A stretch of 64,000 nt of DNA from Corylus avellana. Taxonomy: Eukaryota > Streptophyta > Magnoliopsida > Fagales > Betulaceae. The position numbers were made by a program, and so were the translations under genes. Under the pieces are notes generated by a model. The model was not told the DNA's origin and searched no databases. It saw only the letters and a program-made list of their open reading frames with translations. Shown piece after piece: positions 25,101 to 37,391 of the stretch. The DNA is taken from assembly GCF_901000735.1 (NCBI RefSeq), contig NC_081543.1, forward strand, positions 11,019,921 through 11,083,920. Reading direction: 5' to 3'. Every line of letters starts with the position of its first letter. Positions within the stretch are counted from its first letter, which is position 1.

Positions 25101-26994
25101 TTAAAAAATACTAGGATGTACAAAATTCTGTGGTAGGATATGAGTGGAGAAGATTGGAAAGAACAAGAAGAAAAAGAAAGAAAGAAAAAAAGAATTGTTG
25201 TAAAAGAAACACACTTTATATTGAAAGATGAAAGTATATGTACTTATTGGAAGGACTGTCCCCATTTAACGGACATATTCTTCCAATTGCTTTGTGAATA
25301 GCACAATGCAATTCCTTTTACTTGAGTATTTAGACTGGATGCTAAGATAGGGGTGCATGTAGAAAAGTTTGATCTATAGACATCAATGGGAAGAAAGATT
25401 TTCAACGTTTAAAGATGAAGATTTAACACGACCATTACCTACTGAAATGATCCTTTTATCCACTAGCAGTTTATAAATGCACAATTACAAATTGCCTGAT
25501 GTTCCATTGATGAATTCCATATACAGATGTCAAATGCTTTGCAGAACTAGCAAGGATCCAGCTTAAAACTGAGAGCATTCAAGCAAGTGCTACGTATGTC
25601 TTAAAACTTCTGAGAAATACATGGTCCAGAATTAAAGGTGCATTATGAAAGGTCACTTGTCCATGAGTTATAATAAATTGAACAGGTGGTCTATAATTGT
25701 AAGGCAACTTGCCCCTGCCTTAAGGGTAAATGGACCTCGTAATAGTCTTCTACTCGTCATATTTACAAAATATGCCAGTGAGGCCAAAGGACACCGGCTC
25801 CTTTTAATTTAAGTCTTTACCCTGGGTGCTGATTCTATCTTTCTTTCTTTTCTTTTTTACTTCAAAAAACACAATGATGAGGTAATTCTGTAAAAAGCAC
25901 AAAAACTAGTACAGAGTATATATATATATATGAAAGACGTGACGTGGCTTCTAACCAGTTGCAAGTATGGAGGTCCTTTTCAATGAAATAGCAAAATGCA
26001 GGCTAGAGACAACAGTGACAGGAAAAGTTTTTTGACTGGTACAACATAAGTATAAGGCTATAACTGTCTTTTAAAATGACCTTTGCTTCAAGGCGGCTTA
26101 TATTGGACGTATGTAATGTTTGAAACTACATTTTTATTCTACCACTATTCTACTTGAAGTAATAGTGTCAATTAGTGTTTGAATCAACTATTATTAAAAA
26201 AAATAAAATCAAATAAAATCAAGAGCTAATTGACATTGTCGCGTTAGCAAGACGAGATAATAGTAGGATAAAAATATGGTTTCTAGCATTACTCAAATAA
26301 TCCTAAAAAAAAAAAAAAGAAAAAAAAGAAAGAAGTAATGCTATCTAACTGCTATACAATTAGGATAACGTAACAGTAAAAATTAATTTTTATTTTATTT
26401 ATTTTACAAATACTAATTTAAATTTATAGCTCATAAAATAAAGGGAGGGGATGTAAACAGTGTAGTCAAGGTTTTTCAGTCTAACACAATCTGAAATGAA
26501 TATGTACTTTTCTGCTAGGGCCTGGGCATTGGTCGGGGTATCATTCACCATCTTTCCCTTTTCCTATGCCACATCACACATGTTCTAAAAATATTGTGGA
26601 ATCGACCAGAATTCAGTGGTGGGTCACCAAAGAATATTTACTTGCAAGTCTTTTCTTGATGTGTGTGTTGTCTTTTCCCATATCCCCACTATTCCGCTCT
26701 GCAATTACTTAACAAAACACCATTACTATCATTTCTTCCACCACACAATAGTCGCTTCACCGTTGAATAATATTCTTATATCTTAAATCTAGATATGCAA
26801 ATTACTTAGCACAAGTGTAGGAAGACTTGGACCAACAAACCAAAGATTGAAAACAAAAACCAAACATCAACCTCAAATTAATAAAAGTCGATGGGCGACA
26901 TGATATTTTCACTGAAGTATTTACTGGATGGTCGTTAAGGTCGAAGTTCGAAATCCCGTTGGGTGTGTGAGAATAATTGCCAAGCAAAAATTAA

Positions 26995-27028
<34 letters not shown>

Positions 27029-29582
27029 CCCCTCAAACTAATATATAGATAGGTCTCTAGACAGAGACATCCACCCCCACCTCATTAACTGCATAAACTT
27101 TTCTTGGTTCCAGAGAATCAACTAGATTTTACAGTTTCTATAAGAAAATAGCCTCAGCTACTTATCTAGCAAAAGAAAAAAAATGACAAAATAAATAAAT
27201 GAATAAAACTAAAATATACAATGAAGAGAAAATTGCTAAATTGGTTTGAGGCAGTGACAAATAACTATGTGGTATATTTGTGCAACAAATAACTTCATCC
27301 CTATAAATTCCAACCATTTTACTGACAGGGTTATTATGAAATTACAAATTTACTCTATATTTATAAACACAAAAAACAGTTAAAAAAAAAAAAATTGGAT
27401 CAACACCGGAGTCTTGGGTAGCCATGAAAATAGTTCGACCACCCTCAACAATCAAATTTGGAAACAACTCCCATAATCGGCTTAAGTGGGTGGCCAAACC
27501 ACCCGGCCCAAATGTTTTTGTTCCATTTGTTTTTTTTTTTAGGGTAAATTTATAATTTTATGATGATCATGTTGAAAAAAGACTGAAATTTGCGTGTTAC
27601 ACAAGCATATCACAGGGAGTTATATGTTATTTTTCAATCCCAAAAATTTCTTTACCACAACCTCAAAACTAGATGACCAAATTAGCAATTTCTCTTAAAA
27701 TGAAATATAAGTAACGAGTAGGAGCTACGTCTTATAATGGGAAAATAAAAGGAATGAAAAGAGAGAATCCACTAGTGTGGAAATCCCAAAGAAATTAAAA
27801 TTAGGCAGATGTGGGCATCTTCGGTGGGGGCGCCCTTAAAGAAGGGGATTCTGTGTTGATCTTGTTTCTTGTCTTTTCTTTTTTCCTGGATCACGTACAT
27901 ACATATACATAAGTATATGTATATATATATGAACGTGGCCATTCTAGTGTGTGCCATAGAGTAACAAAGCCAATTAGCTTTGAAGAGAGTTTTGGCATTC
28001 CATTAATTATAAATAAGGTAGGATTTCCCAACTATCTATTCCATTTATTGGAAAGGATCCGATTCAGATCAATAACATATCCGAAACAATCTTGAAATTA
28101 AATGAAAAAGAGAAAGACCAAGAAAAAAGTAAAAGGCATAGACCGGATATGGATAATAAATTGGGTGTTTTGTTTCATGTTTTGCTTGGAATTAGGGATT
28201 GTGATTCCTTTTGTTGGGCTATTGGAATAATATAGAAATTGTGTTCTGCATTTTAGATTGTTTGGAACAAGTGAACCCCACCGCTTTCTTTTAAATTATG
28301 GTTAAATACATTTGATCTCCTTTGGTTTAACAACTTTATTTTTCTTTTCATCTAAGGTTTATGTTGTATCGTAAATGATACTTCATTTATGGCTAAAATT
28401 AAAATGGTACTTCAGTCCAAAAATTGATAGAAATCCACGTTAATGCCCTTAAAAAACAAACAAATTTTTCTATGCCTCATTAAAAATTTAAAAAATAAGA
28501 GAATTAGAAAACTAAAACCTAAACATATTAAAAACATTAAAAAAAAAATTAAAAATTGAATGGAGATGGGGTACCCGGCCATGACCATTGGGGGTGGTTC
28601 TCCCCCAATATGAGGAATAGGATCCTCTCCATTTCATTTGAAATTGAGAGTATCCAGTTACAAGACAAGATATTCTCCATTTCATTTAAAATGGATAGGA
28701 TCATTTTCCCCAATTTGGCCAAACCCTAACCCAATTTTTTTCATCCCTTACCCAATTCCAAAGCCCCAGCCAAAAACAAATTAGGATTTTTTCTAGAGAA
28801 TATTTCGTTAGTTATATTTGAGTCAAAAAGTGAAAAGACAAAAATATCTTTCACATATAACTAACTTAATATTCTTTAGTTTTAAATCAACCGGAAAGAA
28901 TCTGTTCCGCCAAAAACAATCCTTTGATGGGTTTCCAAGGAGTAATTACCAATTATTTTGGTTTTCAATTTTTTTAATATATTATAATTCAAAAAATATA
29001 CAATAAATGCATCAACGTGATAGGTATAGGAGGTACCACACTCTCTTGGTAGTTCGTCCTCAAAGGAAGGGAAGGTATTAGCTTGGCAAGTCAAAAGTCG
29101 CACGTGACAGAAACCTACTGAAAGGAGGAGAAGGAGATTCTATAGTGCGTCACACGCAACAGTAGCATCTAAAAATCCTTCTATCATAATAATAATGCTA
29201 AAACAACAGCACGTACATGTCTAATAAGCGTGAAAGATGCCAAACAGTGGTCCCCACCCCCCGCCCCCCACCCATATTAATTCGACCCTGGCCTCCTTAG
29301 TCCTTATGGGTTTATGATTTTGTTTGTTTTCACAAATGTGGAAAAAGATACCGAAAAAGCAAAGATTGTGGACGAAGGCAAACAGTGATAGATATAGAAA
29401 TATATAAAGAGATAGAGATAGAGAGAGAGAGAGAGAGCGAGTGAGGGTGTAGGATAAGGAACCTGCGCTGTCAGGCTTTTGACGGCTTCTTTTGTACTTG
29501 GCGTGCCACTTCCACGCGCTCCTCCTCCTTCTTCCCCTCCCTCATCCCCTCCCTGCTTCGAGCATGCTATGCACGTAAACAT
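22158..29582 (-). CDS. BRX-like: BREVIS RADIX family protein, 5 coding exons, 370 aa
   Basis: The coding exons are 29582-29463, 24950-24547, 24066-23937, 22989-22610 and 22236-22158, with consistent phases. The N-terminus MFTCIACSKQ carries the conserved Cys pair used for palmitoylation and plasma-membrane attachment. It is followed by the family's STKEAVKSLTAQ and IKDMALKFSGAYRQC segments. The first BRX domain spans about 146-203 (EWMAQVEPGVHITF ... FSREMFNKLQAQRWWGENYDRI) and the second about 316-370 (EWVEQDEPGVYITI ... WWEENKERIQAQYL). BRX proteins are polar plasma-membrane regulators of auxin efflux and root and vascular development, and can also act in the nucleus. Length and the two-domain layout are normal for the family. 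Which member (BRX or BRXL1-4) is not decided. The first coding intron is about 4.5 kb and contains a MITE and a SINE fragment. Confidence 0.93.
26113..26292. mobile_element. MITE in BRX intron
   Basis: The ends are gtaatg...cattac, with imperfect inverted repeats extending inward about 50 bases on both sides ('gaaac(t/c)a(c/t)atttttat(t/c)ctac' near the tips and 'gtcaatt'/'aattgac' nearer the centre). About 180 bp, non-coding, AT-rich. Confidence 0.6.
26885..27028 (+). mobile_element. Possible SINE fragment with (AAT)n tail
   Basis: A B-box-like AAGTTCGAAATCCCG at about 26943-26957 is preceded by a tRNA-like 'ggatggtcgttaagg' and followed by an A-rich segment and an (AAT)11-12 tail at 26993-27028. 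No target duplication was identified. Confidence 0.35.
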
Positions 29583-31275
29583 TTTCTCCCTCTTTCCCTT
29601 TTCGCCCCTGCACACAAACAAAGATTTTTCCTTTTTCTCTTTAATTATTATTATTTTTTTTTTTGTGCCCCGATGAAATAGTGCTAAAATTTGTCAAAGA
29701 AGCTATTCATGGCTTTAACGAAGTGGAATGTACAAGCTACCACTTTATTATAAGGGCCATCTTCGGTTGAATTTGGGACTGTACAAATTTTCTCTTTCGA
29801 CGAATCAAAGTCATCTTTATCTCAAATTACTTTTTTGCCCATCTGGGTCAAATTTGGTAAGGGTAAATTTGACCAAATTGTTACCGTTTGGTTCAGGACT
29901 CTTTGAATGGGACCGTACACCTCATAAATAACAAAGGTACACTCTATTTTTTTTTTTTTGTTAGAAGGTACGCTATATTTATCAGACCAAAATGGTTCAT
30001 TCTGCCACATCCCCATTTCACCCACCCCTTTTAATTAAACAATTAGTATAAGAAACCAAACCAAAACAAAATTCTGAGCTCTATTCTTATTCCTCTGTTT
30101 GATTTCCAAGAAAACAAGTTGGTCCCGAAGAGAAAGAGTAAAGCGGAACAAAAGAAAAGAGGCTCGGGATCGGAGAAGACTGAGAAAGTGAGGAAGGATG
30201 TATAGCGAGTCAATAATTTGAAAGTGGTCTTATTATAGCGACCGACTCTGGTTTGTTTGTGCGCTTTAGCCCACTAAAGAATCAAAGGCTGTTGGAAGCC
30301 GAAGTTTCTGACAAATCCAAATTTAAAAAAAAAACAAAAATAAATAAATAAAAAATTTCTTTTTGCTTTTGCGTAAATCACATCACTCCTCGTTCTCCAA
30401 GAATTCCAAAAGCAGGTTGGACAGATAAAAATATGTACTAAAAACCCCTCACTCTCTCTCTCTCTCTCTCTGTCTCTCTGTGTTTATTTTCTTTTGGTGG
30501 TCGAGGGCTGAAAGCAGTGGATGAGTGGACAAAGAGACATGAGAAGGAGCATCAAATTTGGCGTTATTTAATTGCAAAATTTGTATACGAAAACGACTTA
30601 CCCAAGGCCAACTCAACAGCTTCTCTTCTTGTCTCCCTAAGCCCTCAGCACCCTCCTCCAAAAGTCTCAATCACAAGAGTAGACTTCTTTTTCTTCCCTG
30701 CAAACAAATTGCAATCTCTCATTCATTCACTCACATGGAAATGAAATCCGTGATCCCCTCAACCATGAATATTGCAAAAGCAAATCACAAAATGTTTAAA
30801 ACAGTTCAAAAGTGACATTCTGTTTGGTTTCTGGGAAAAAAAAAGCAACCGAACCGAACGGAATTCAAAAAAGAACAACACAAAGGGGGAGAAAAAGAAA
30901 AAGGAAATTCAGGCTCTTACCTTGTGATCTTGCTCTGATTTTCTCCAGCTCCAAACAGAGCACAGAAAGAAGCCAAACAAGAAAAAAAAATTTGAAAATC
31001 CAATCCCTCCCTCCTTTGCTGCTATCAGAATCCCCGAGCCAAAAAAAAAAAAAAAAACGTGAAAAACAGCGGAAGAACGGCTCTCTGCTCTATTAAACGA
31101 GGCCGGCCGGCTAAATTTAGAAAGGAAAAACAATCGCCGGGACGAAATGCCGGCGATATATCGGATTGGAATCCGAAATGTTCAAAAAGGAGAAGTCTCG
31201 GGCAGGGAGCTCCGGATTTTACGTGACGAAATGAAATCCGAAAAATGGGAAAATTTGTACAGACAAGAGAAGAGA
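29583..31275 (-). other. BRX-like gene 5' UTR with intron
   Basis: On the minus strand a leader beginning near 31270 runs to 30920, where the sequence AAG|GTAAGAG is a strong donor. The matching acceptor is TGTGTGCAG at 29608-29616, giving an intron 30919-29608 (1312 nt) and a second leader piece 29607-29583 joined to the start codon. No ATG is visible on the minus strand in the first leader exon (30920-31270), so no upstream ORF is expected. 5' UTR introns often raise expression of plant genes; this is inference here. Confidence 0.6.
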
Positions 31276-31292
31276 ACAATTTGTTGTTGGAG

Positions 31293-31303
31293 TATTTATA
31301 TAG
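31293..31303 (-). promoter_or_regulatory. Probable TATA box of the BRX-like gene
   Basis: On the minus strand CTATATAAATA is a near-ideal plant TATA box. It is followed by a C/A-rich leader and by the donor described for the 5' UTR, so the start site should fall near 31265-31275. Confidence 0.6.
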
Positions 31304-32152
31304 AGAGGGGACTTGACGGCGTCGGCGTCTGCCGTTAAGATGACGGAAAATGTGTAGTGTTCTTTAAATGGAAACCGTTAAGTTGAACAAGTGGTCTAGA
31401 GCAGGGAGGACATTAGGGTCCACATGTCTAGGTGATGTATACGGAGGGGGATCTAATAGCGTGTGTGGGTACGTGAATACGTGGGATGATTTGATTGGCT
31501 GTGATGTGGAAGAGAAGAGTATGGAGGGCTACGATTGGTTTTTTCTTTCTTTTGTTTTTTTTTTAATTTTTCTTTAGAGATGTTTGGAACCATCCCATCA
31601 AAGGTCCTTTGGTTTTCTGGTTTGAGGTTGGTAGGTGCTTTGAAGCAGAAAAAATTAGAATATTAAAAAAGTTTTTTTAAAAAAAATAATAATAATAATG
31701 AGACTCAACGTCTTGTTTTTTAAATACCTCAAATTAACTATTAGAAATTTTTTTAAAAAAAATGTAATTTGTAAAAATCTTCATGGTTAAGATATAAAGG
31801 TGGTGATTTTTTTAATTAGTATCATTTTAGAATCACAATATCAATTATTAAAATCTATATAATTTAAAACATGAATCTCAGCATATATAGCACAATAATA
31901 AATACAGAGGTGATGATAAAATCTATATAAACGTAATTTAAAAGTATTTATTAAATTTTTTTTTAAAAAAAAAAAACTTGTATACAACATAGAATTTATT
32001 GGAAACTCCAGAAGATCTTGATTTCAGGTGGTCAAGTATTTTTATTATTTACAGATTTTGAAATTATCTTTTAATGTATTTTATATTATTATATTGCCAA
32101 AAAAATATCAAAATAATATCGATTTCTTTTGTTTTTATTTGTATTTTTACTA

Positions 32153-32161
<9 letters not shown>

Positions 32162-32198
<37 letters not shown>
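32162..32198. repeat. (AT)n microsatellite
   Basis: About 18 uninterrupted TA units in intergenic DNA. Confidence 0.9.
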
Positions 32199-32201
<3 letters not shown>

Positions 32202-32689
32202 TATTGTTGCAAGAACAGAGCAAAGAAATCCGATGCCCTCTCCAAAGTCCAAACATACCCGATCTACTCGTACACTTTCCATAAAAAAAAAAACACATAG
32301 GATGTCTGCAGTCTGAAACATTCTGGAGCCTTTTGTTTAATACACATAAAAAGCTTCATATTTTCAGAAGATAACTATATATAAAGATATCATCACCTAC
32401 CATAATTCAAATTCAAATTCAAATTCGTAAGCAATTACAATAAAATTATTTACAAAATGAGTAGATTTTGTTTTAACAAAGAACCAAATATGATCAAAAA
32501 TTTAATTTCACTGTTTGTTTAGATATAGTGATTTAATTAATTGAAGCATTAAGTACTATGATATTAATGTGACAGTTTAAATCAACACGTGGATTAATCA
32601 TTGTTAAAATATAAATAAATAAAAAGTTGGTTGAGATTGAAGATGAGTATTATAAGATAGTTGTACTATAAGAATATGGTTTATAGCAT

Positions 32690-32870
32690 AAAACCTTAAG
32701 TAAAACGATGTACTTATTATTTTAGCACTTTCTCTTACATGTGAACTTAAACTCCTCCTTAATTAGTGATGCAAAATACGTGAAATATTTAATTGAAATA
32801 AGAGATGAATGACAGAGGCGGGATTCACAATCCCAACCTCTGTTTTGATACTTATATTTGAATTTTGTTT
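32690..32870. repeat. Dispersed repeat family, copy 1
   Basis: Shares with 50640-50930 the series 'cacgtg/catgtgaacttaaactc', 'acgtgaaatatttaatt', 'agatgaatgacagaggc' or its variant, and '(c)tctgttttgatac(c)'. The family resembles the common plant intergenic repeat that ends with a 'ctctgataccatgttaaatt' motif. Class unknown. Confidence 0.45.
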
Positions 32871-33919
32871 AATTCAATTCCATACTTATCTAGAAGACCC
32901 TTCGATTCTCATAAAGTAATTCCCTTAAAGAGGAAGGAATATGAAGATGTAGGACATAAAGGGAAGGAAGAGATAAAATCACCATTAATTAACTAAAACA
33001 ATAGCTTAAATTTATAATTTTATTAAAGGTGTGGCAACATATGGGAGGTTTCCTTTCCATTTATCCCCTCGTCTTCCTTCACATCCCTTCTTTATCCCTC
33101 TTACTTTCCCTCCTCCGGATAAACATGGTCAAATGTGTTTTTATTTTATGTCACTTGTACTTTTTTAGCCAAGTTAATAGACTACTTACTAAATTAATAT
33201 TGAGAACATATTATGTAAGGTGATGATACAGTCAATTTATCAATAAAAACCTTTAAAACGTGTAGGGACAATTCGATAATTACTGGGGGTGGTGTCAACA
33301 TGAGACTGTCTTATATATGTTTAAATTAGTAAACGAAATTGTGTATTACTCCAAATAAGAACTAAGATCTTCTCAAATTGAGTATAGGTATACAATATAT
33401 GTGGGCATACTTATATATATAGAACAGACTGAAATCATGGAGTAGGTATCCTCAGTGCTACAATCCTGTCATTCTATTAGTGGGAATTACTATCTTTATT
33501 TAAGTAGCTATTATGCTAATCAGCATAATGGCTATCTGAATTACGTACTTCTGATCAGCCTGTCATTCTACGTGCTTCATGAAGTACGTAGCTAATCGAG
33601 CTATCTGAATTTTTCCATTTGGTTGAATGATATCACGTGTTCTTTGTTTTGTTCATGCGCATTAGCCTTCACAGTCTAGTCTAGACTTGCAAATCGAGCC
33701 TGTCATCCTAACTCGAATCCTAGGCTCCCAGGTCATCTCTTATATATTCCGACCTGGATTGACTGGGCGTATATCGAGTATATCTATATCCATATATGTC
33801 CTCTTACCTTGTGGTCTTATTTTTCTATAATATTTTTTCTAACCTAGTTTTACCCTTGCACAATTGGTGTCTAATGTAAGAGTTCTCAATCACGTGCACC
33901 ATACAACACTAATTTATGG

Positions 33920-34490
33920 AGGAGTGATCACTACGATGAATAAGTCTCTCGAGCAAGAGAAATTGGCCTAGCTAGAAGAGCATGTTAGACGTTGTTGACG
34001 CCAAGTTGAGAAAAAACAAAGACCAAAGCGAGTGAACAACCCATAAAATTATTGGCTCAAGTAGCGGCCAAATCTACAAAGCTCAAGGAAATAGTCAAGG
34101 AGTTGGAGGCAAAGGTCTACCTGTAACGACCCAGGGAAAAACGCTAGCCACATATGCGCTATTATCCTAAAAGGACTAGTCAATTTGGAGCTTCCCTACA
34201 ATTCATTATAAAACTCAGTTTCACCTAGTAATTAAGCAATGTGAGACTTAACACCTATGACTATCTTTATAAATCACCTACTCTATGTGGGCTTCTTCTC
34301 ATCTTCCTAATATAAAACCGGGATATTACACTACCGAGTTGGAAAATGTCAAGGGTGAGCTGGAAGCTGAGAAGGCCAAGTTGACGAATTTGGAGGTCCA
34401 CCTTTAACAGGTATAGGCAGATGAAGAAACTAATAATGTTGAGTACTACTTGGCCAAGTTCTAAAGGAGGAGAATGCAAATAGATCATCT
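33920..34490 (+). pseudogene. Decayed gag-like coiled-coil coding sequence, interrupted by an insertion
   Basis: Translated pieces rich in Glu, Lys and Leu (LEQEKLA, KLKEIVKELEAKV, GELEAEKAKLTNLEVHL) appear on the plus strand with stops and a frame change between them, and are split by the 209-bp element at 34122-34330. The style fits a retrotransposon gag or gag-adjacent coiled coil. The 5' flank (33850-33900) has 'ttgcacaattggtgtc', which resembles a primer-binding-site junction of a gypsy element. Family assignment is tentative. Confidence 0.4.
34122..34330. mobile_element. 209-bp solo LTR or TRIM-like insertion with 5-bp target duplication
   Basis: The element begins TGTAACGACCC and ends GGGATATTACA, so it has TG...CA termini. 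It is flanked by identical CTACC pentamers at 34117-34121 and 34331-34335. It contains the 'aatgtgagacttaacac' and 'ctatgtgggcttcttctcatcttcc' motifs common to a repeated family in plant intergenic DNA. It interrupts the gag-like remnant, so it inserted after that sequence was already present. Confidence 0.75.
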
Positions 34491-37236
34491 CAATTAGTGT
34501 ATTGCATAGGGTTTATCTAAGCATTGACAGTCTTTATAAGTGTTGGTAGTCCTGTGCAAGGACTTCCCAAAGTGTTGACCTAAGTAGACTTGAGTATAAT
34601 TTTTTTAGTAGTTTTCCAAAGTGTAATATGATAAAAAGAAAATTGCAAGCTTTCAGAATTCTCATAACAATGAAATTTCATTTTTACGCCCCATGTTGTA
34701 ACTAACAATGAATACCGAAATCTTAACAACAATTAAGATTAATAAAGTTATCAACTTTCAATAGAATCACCACAAATATTAATACCAAAATCAAGAAAGC
34801 AGTAAAAGAAATCAATACAAAGATTTTGGTAATGAAATAGAATTTTTTTGAAGAATTCTTCAAAAGTAAAACTATTCCTAAAGCCAGCCAACTCTGAAAG
34901 GTATCCAATATTAAAAATTTGAATTACAAATTGTTCTACTTACAAAATATTTGTAATCCAAGGACTCAATCTTATAATCTCAGTAAACAACATACTACCT
35001 CCTACCATAGTGGCTCTTTGACTTTTTTTTTATATGGATCATCTTCATAAACGAACCTCAACCGCTTTAAAAACTATAACTCTAGTGACCACAGGATTTT
35101 CTGTGGTTAAGAGGTAAGGATGAAACAAGGAGAAGGTTTTGAACTGTTAAGCTCAAGAACAATATGAAACATCTCCAATAATGATGAACAATAACCTCTC
35201 TAATTGTCTGAAAGTCGTAAGTTATGAGGCTTATATAGATGGGAAGAAAACAAGGCTTTTTAGTCTAAGTTGGTTAGGTTTTACAGCCTTTCTTGGCGAC
35301 GTTGGGACCTCTAGTGAATGAGCCAGCATATGAGTGTTCTTTAACTCGTCCGAACCTGCTATGAACGAGCTAATCTATTTAGATTTCCAAACTTCTATTG
35401 ACAACCCATTTTTATCCAACACACATTGAAATTTGAAAAGTTTCAGGAAATTTAAAAATGTCGGATTTTGAGTCAGATTTTCAACGCACTAAGATTGCCT
35501 TTTTATGATACCGGAATAAAAAGATAGAGTCATTTTAATTCGACTAGGTCTATGTTAGACATTATACACAAACTTGAATTCTCATGACTTGGATCAATTT
35601 TTGCACCGACTTAGCCATAGAATGAAAACCTACAACGAAGCATATTTTGACACTAAATTTTCAAATACGAAAAACCTAACAAATTATGTCATATTAAATT
35701 AAGAAAAATAATATTCTCAATGATTATGAACTTATTAGGCAGAACTTGAGTTTTTTTTTTATTATTAAAAAAAAAAAAAAAAAACCCACTTGATTTGTCA
35801 AGTACTCGACATTGAAAGCTGGAGTCCAGCTTGATTGTCCAGTTTAAAAAATAGCTAAAACAAGCATAGATCATAACGAGCCAAACTCAAACAGCTTAAT
35901 TAAGAGTAATTTGGTTTAATTCATAACCCTAATTAAAGTAGGATGCCCTCTATGAAATCTAGTCTCATCTCCATTCCTTAAAGGTCCCCTTGTTGGGACA
36001 AGCATATAAGGCCAAAAATGGGTTTTCTCTTACTCTTATGTATTGTCTTTTCAGTAAAAACTCCTGTTTATTACTTTATTCACTCATATTCCTAAGGAAA
36101 GATTGGATTGGATGGCTTGACTGAAAATCGTGTCATCTCTAGTACTAGCCAAGCTTGCTAAGCAAAGAGAAATAAATAAATAATAAATAATAAATAAATG
36201 TATTTAAAGTTTATAAAAAAATGTGCTTAAAGTTCTCGCATGTGCAACTAGCCAAGTTAACCTAGCTAGTGGAGTATATAAACCAAAATGAATGTGATTC
36301 GCTGATCATCATCATTCTAGTCTTGATGATTTGTGAACTTTTTGGGCATTGCTTTTTCAAAAAGGTCTTCATTGTCTTGACCGAAACAAAGCTAAAATAA
36401 CATCCAATTATTTGCATGCTATGTACACCCCTCTCTCTCTCTCTTTGAATGCCATGCACATGAATGCTGGCCCGGTCGGAAAGCCATTAACACTTGTATG
36501 CAAAACCTCTGCAGCAACAGCTAAGGGTGTTCTTATAAAATACCCAACAAAAATCTCTCTGACATAACTGCTTTTCTTAGACAATATTGTCATTATTGAT
36601 AATACAAAGATGATCCCACGAATCATTAGTTTACCAGCTGCTTACTCTCCCAGTGTCACCATTTGTTTTTTTCATTGGTTATTAGCTTCCTTCTGTGTTT
36701 GGCTGGAAATTTTCTTTAAAAAAAATGCAGGCAGGCACCAACAAGTTGTTAATATTTATATATATTTAAGTTGATGGAGAAATTTGGCTTAAACGAAATT
36801 CCAAGAGAGATAAAAATTGTCTCTGTGATTTAATCAAATGTCACTTAATCCTGAATTTTTTGTACTTGAAGTCCTGGAATGATTCTCTGTATATCTTGTA
36901 TGCTTCAAATCTGTATCCAAAGATGGGACATATGCCTTGTAATTCATGTTTTATCTTCTAGTGGGAGAGCTCTCTAGAGTTATCCAGAGGACACACTCTT
37001 TGTCTTTTTCTCCACCGCCTCACCCATTTGCTTTATTATTCTGATTATTTATTGGGTTCCTCGAATGAGAACAAGATGAGTTGCATTCCACTTACTAAAT
37101 TAGAGAAATATTTTGTGAAGCTGCTACAGTGATGAGCACTGTTAATTTACTCACCAAATGTGAAGAAAAAACATTAAAAAATCGATAACGTTTTTTCAAC
37201 AAATCATTGAAAATTAATACTTATATGGAATAGTTT

Positions 37237-37391
37237 ATGAGTAATACTACACATACTTTCGCTTTTTCATAATCATATGTTGGCTTTTAAAACCTAAAAT
37301 CCAATAAAAATTAATTTAAAGTTTAATAATGATTTTAAAAGTCAATCATAAGTATGAAGAAGTGTACGTGAGTGTTTGTGACATCACTCAT
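37237..37391. mobile_element. MITE with imperfect terminal inverted repeats
   Basis: Ends atgagt...actcat, with inverted similarity over about 55 bases ('cat(a)actt' and 'ttggcttttaaaa' on the left, matching 'ttttaaaagtcaa' on the right). Non-coding. Confidence 0.45.

Larger units (their letters stand above)
24951..29462 (-). other. Large first coding intron of the BRX-like gene
   Basis: Intron of 4512 nt between the MFTCIAC exon and the IKDMALK exon. It holds a MITE (26113-26292), a SINE-like segment with an (AAT)n tail (26885-27028), AT and GA tracts and no supported gene. Open frames inside it are not recognised. Confidence 0.75.

Noticed and set aside
31147..31577. Two short plus-strand frames near the BRX promoter
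   Set aside because: They overlap the BRX leader and TATA region on the other strand and have no recognised similarity.
36349..36626. Overlapping 70-codon frames on both strands near a CT tract
   Set aside because: No family resemblance, no splice context, and low-complexity ends; probably chance.
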